Assembly: GCF_014651115.1 (NCBI RefSeq)
Contig: NZ_BMWG01000009.1
Span: 75,354 to 139,353, forward strand
Length of the DNA stretch: 64,000 nt
Source of the DNA: Streptomyces inusitatus
GTDB lineage: Bacteria > Actinomycetota > Actinomycetes > Streptomycetales > Streptomycetaceae
Reading direction: 5' to 3'
A program made the position numbers and the translations under genes. Below, piece by piece: positions 61,931 to 64,000 of this stretch (positions within the stretch are counted from its first letter, which is position 1; every line of letters starts with the position of its first letter). Below the pieces are notes generated by a model. That model worked only from the letters and a program-made list of their open reading frames with translations. It had not been told where the DNA came from and did not search any database.

Positions 61931-63258
61931 CCGCCGTGGAGGGTCCCGCGCGCTCCGCGCCCGGAGCGCGGCCCGTCCTCGTGCCGTTCCCCGTCGTCGA
62001 CGAGGTCTCGCGGCACTGTCTCCGGGAGGAGGAGCCCGAGACCATCCATCTGGAGATCCGGCTGCCGGGCCGGCCCGACCCGGCCCGGCTGCGGCGGGCG
62101 TTCACCGACGCGCTGCGCCGCCATCCGCGCGCGCAGGTCCGCCAGGCCACGGGCCCCTGGTACCGGCGGCGCTACTTCTGGGAGCTGACCGAGGAGCCGG
62201 ACCCGGGCGTGGACGTGGTGACGGTCGCACCCCCGGGGCCCGGGGCGCTGGAGCGGGCCAGGGAGCGCTGTCTGGCCTCGGCTCCCTCCCTGTCGGCGTC
62301 CCCGCCGGTCCGGCTCGACATCGTCGAGGATCCCGAACGTCCCGGCGGCACGGCCCTGTTCCTCACCGTCAACCACACCGCGCTGGACGGCCCCGCGTGT
62401 CTGCGGGTCCTCGCGACGGCCGCCGAGCTGTACGGCGGCCGGGGCAGCGCCCCGGCGGCGCCCCCGGTCCGTGCCGCCCCCGGCGGCCGGCCCCCGGCGG
62501 CGCCGGGGCCGCCCCCGTGGTCGCCGTCCGCCCGCGTGGCCCGCGGCACCCCGTCCGGCCCCCCGGGCAACGGCATGCTCGTGGCCGACCTGGCCGTACC
62601 TCGCCGCCCGCCGGGTGCCGCGTACACCGTGAACGATCAGCTCCTGGTCGCCACCGCGCTGATGATCGCGTGCTGGAACCGGGAGCACGGCGTCCCACCG
62701 CGCCCGATACGGATCACCATGCCGGTGGACGACCGGCCTCGCGGCGTCGACATGCCCATCGGGAACGGCACCCGGCTCGTCGAGGTCCCCTTCACCGCGG
62801 CCGAGCTGGCCTCCGGTGAACGGGGCGGCGTGGACGGGCTGCTGCACCGCACCGCCGGCCGCACCCGCGCCCTCAAGGCCGTACCCCGCCCGCAGCTCGG
62901 GTACGGAGCCGCCCTGCTGACGGCTCCGGTCGCGCCGGTGGCATGGCGGGCCGCCGTCACCCGCGGCCTGCGGCGGGCGGCGGGGCCGTGGACGTCCACG
63001 ACGCTGCTGAGCAACATCGGACGCGTTCCGTACGCCCTGGACTTCGGCGACGCGGGCCGCGCGGACGCCGTCTGGTTCTCGGCGCCCGCCCGGATGCCCC
63101 GGGGGCTCAATGTGATGACGGCGTCCACCGCCGGGCGGCTGCATCTCGCGCTCCGCTGGTCGAAGGAGCTGCTCGCACAGCGGGACGGGGAGAGGCTGCT
63201 GGAGCTGTTCGAACGGTACCTGGGCGCGACAGAGGCCGCGGAGAAGGGGTCGGGATGA
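61927..63258 (+). CDS. Condensation/PapA-like acyltransferase
   Basis: A 443-residue protein of the condensation-domain superfamily. The active-site motif HxxxDG appears as NHTALDGPACLRVL. The second-half DFG-like region is LDFGDAGRADAVWF, preceded by STTLLSNIGRVP. It stands alone without carrier protein or adenylation domains, as PapA-type acyltransferases do. I infer acylation of the glycan or glycolipid. The start is GTG in the GTGA overlap with the AftD-like gene. An Ala/Pro-rich linker (about 177-205) joins the halves. Confidence 0.78.
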   Translation: MTAVEGPARSAPGARPVLVPFPVVDEVSRHCLREEEPETIHLEIRLPGRPDPARLRRAFTDALRRHPRAQVRQATGPWYRRRYFWELTEEPDPGVDVVTVAPPGPGALERARERCLASAPSLSASPPVRLDIVEDPERPGGTALFLTVNHTALDGPACLRVLATAAELYGGRGSAPAAPPVRAAPGGRPPAAPGPPPWSPSARVARGTPSGPPGNGMLVADLAVPRRPPGAAYTVNDQLLVATALMIACWNREHGVPPRPIRITMPVDDRPRGVDMPIGNGTRLVEVPFTAAELASGERGGVDGLLHRTAGRTRALKAVPRPQLGYGAALLTAPVAPVAWRAAVTRGLRRAAGPWTSTTLLSNIGRVPYALDFGDAGRADAVWFSAPARMPRGLNVMTASTAGRLHLALRWSKELLAQRDGERLLELFERYLGATEAAEKGSG

Positions 63259-64000
63259 AGACAACGGCCCAGTCGGAGAGGGGCACGGAGACGGAGACGG
63301 AGACGGAGACAGAGGCGGAGACAGAGGCGGAGACGGATGCCGACACCGCGCCGCGCCGGGGGCTCCGGGGGCTTCGGGAGTTCTACGAGAATCCCGCCGT
63401 GCCCGTCGCCTCCGGGGACGCCCGCACTCTGCGACAGGCCCGGATGCTCGCCGCCGCGCTCGGCCCCGCCGCCGCGCGACCCGCCGTCGTCCTCGACGTC
63501 GGCTGCGGCGACGGCACGGCGGCGGCCACCGCGGCACCGCTGCTCGCCGGGCACCGGGTCATCGGCGTCGACTGGTCGCAGGACGCCCTGCGCCGGGCCC
63601 GGACCCGGCTCACCGACGTGGTCCGCGGCGAACTCACCCCCGGCCGACTGCCGTTCAGGTCCGGCGCGGCCGACGCCGTGCTGTTCAGCGAGGTGATCGA
63701 GCATCTGGTCGACCCGGACGGCGCCCTGGACGAACTGCGGCGCGTACTGCGCCCCGGCGGCCATCTGATGCTGTCCACCCCCAACCTGGCCGCCTGGTAC
63801 AACCGGGCCCTGCTGCTCGCCGGTGTCCAGCCCGTCTTCTCCGAGGTCAGCCTGCGCGGCATCCACGGACGTCCCGGAGCCGAGGTCGTCGGGCACCTTC
63901 GGCTCTACACCGCCCGCGCGCTGCGGGAGTTCGTGTCCGCGTCCGGCTTCGAGGTGGTCCGGCTCGCGGGCGCGCCCTTCCACGGGGTGCCGCGCCCCCT
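63255..64000 (+). CDS. SAM-dependent methyltransferase, truncated by the window end
   Basis: At least 248 residues are present and the frame is still open at the window edge. The ATG overlaps the acyltransferase stop by ATGA. A low-complexity Glu-Thr repeat (about 11-27) is followed by RGLREFYENPAVPVASGD, motif I VVLDVGCGDGTAAATAAP, and FSEVIEHLVDPDGALDELRR with VLRPGGHLMLSTPN. The form is Methyltransf_11/25-like. It completes the visible part of the envelope-glycan cluster, where it may methylate a terminal sugar. Confidence 0.85.
   Translation, partial: MKTTAQSERGTETETETETEAETEAETDADTAPRRGLRGLREFYENPAVPVASGDARTLRQARMLAAALGPAAARPAVVLDVGCGDGTAAATAAPLLAGHRVIGVDWSQDALRRARTRLTDVVRGELTPGRLPFRSGAADAVLFSEVIEHLVDPDGALDELRRVLRPGGHLMLSTPNLAAWYNRALLLAGVQPVFSEVSLRGIHGRPGAEVVGHLRLYTARALREFVSASGFEVVRLAGAPFHGVPRP
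63285..63335. repeat. Hexanucleotide (ACGGAG) tract in the methyltransferase N-terminus
   Basis: About eight ACGGAG or ACAGAGGCGGAG units encode the Thr-Glu run. Length changes in multiples of 6 bp would keep frame, so variation among strains would be tolerated. Confidence 0.7.

Overview
The window is high-GC actinobacterial DNA. Codon third positions are almost all G or C, GTG starts are common, and many neighbouring genes overlap by ATGA or GTGA. A SARP regulator, an AdoCbl riboswitch ahead of metE, a Streptomyces-type secreted phospholipase A2, a TrmB/LuxR fusion regulator and leaderless TANNNT promoters point to Streptomyces or a close relative. I see no tRNA or rRNA gene, IS element, integrase or CRISPR array. 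The window reads as ordinary chromosome carrying accessory cassettes.

Layout. 0.1-4 kb: a secreted expansin-like protein, divergent from a large SARP-NB-ARC-TPR regulator whose upstream region carries heptamers at 11-bp spacing. 4-12 kb: a ROK regulator, a sulfonate/nitrate-type ABC importer (permease, ATPase, lipoprotein), a type I sulfatase and a Tat-exported DUF4838 protein, tightly coupled, probably for sulfur or sulfated-glycan scavenging. 12-16.7 kb: phospholipase A2, an MMPL transporter, a decayed terpene-synthase remnant and a DapB-like dehydrogenase. 16.8-19.6 kb: riboswitch-controlled metE. 19.6-23.7 kb: a two-component system plus an ABC exporter, linked by three copies of one candidate operator. 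23.8-30.5 kb: an M24 aminopeptidase, a TrmB/LuxR regulator, a DinB protein, an SDR, and an AraC-SDR-membrane protein operon.

30.5-38.9 kb is the most unusual part. A promoter overlapped by an IdeR/DmdR-like iron box precedes a 1857-residue GltB-like protein, a CysJ-like diflavin reductase and a HemS/ChuX-like protein. No GltD subunit is present. I infer an iron-starvation module, possibly for heme iron, in which the diflavin protein supplies electrons.

38.9-50.8 kb holds a methyltransferase, DUF488, a lone P450 with an altered I-helix, an EF-hand protein, an epimerase-like SDR, two TetR-controlled loci with visible dyad operators, DUF2165 and a RibD-C-type reductase. 50.8-54.3 kb holds an MFS exporter behind a MerR-type promoter, a PucR-type regulator and a DUF2613 peptide.

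54.3-64 kb is an envelope-glycan cluster in one direction: a DUF3068 protein, a GT4 glycosyltransferase, a methyltransferase, an AftD-like giant arabinofuranosyltransferase, a condensation-type acyltransferase and a second methyltransferase that runs off the window. Coordinates and motifs were read by eye. Family names rest on recognised motifs, not database searches.
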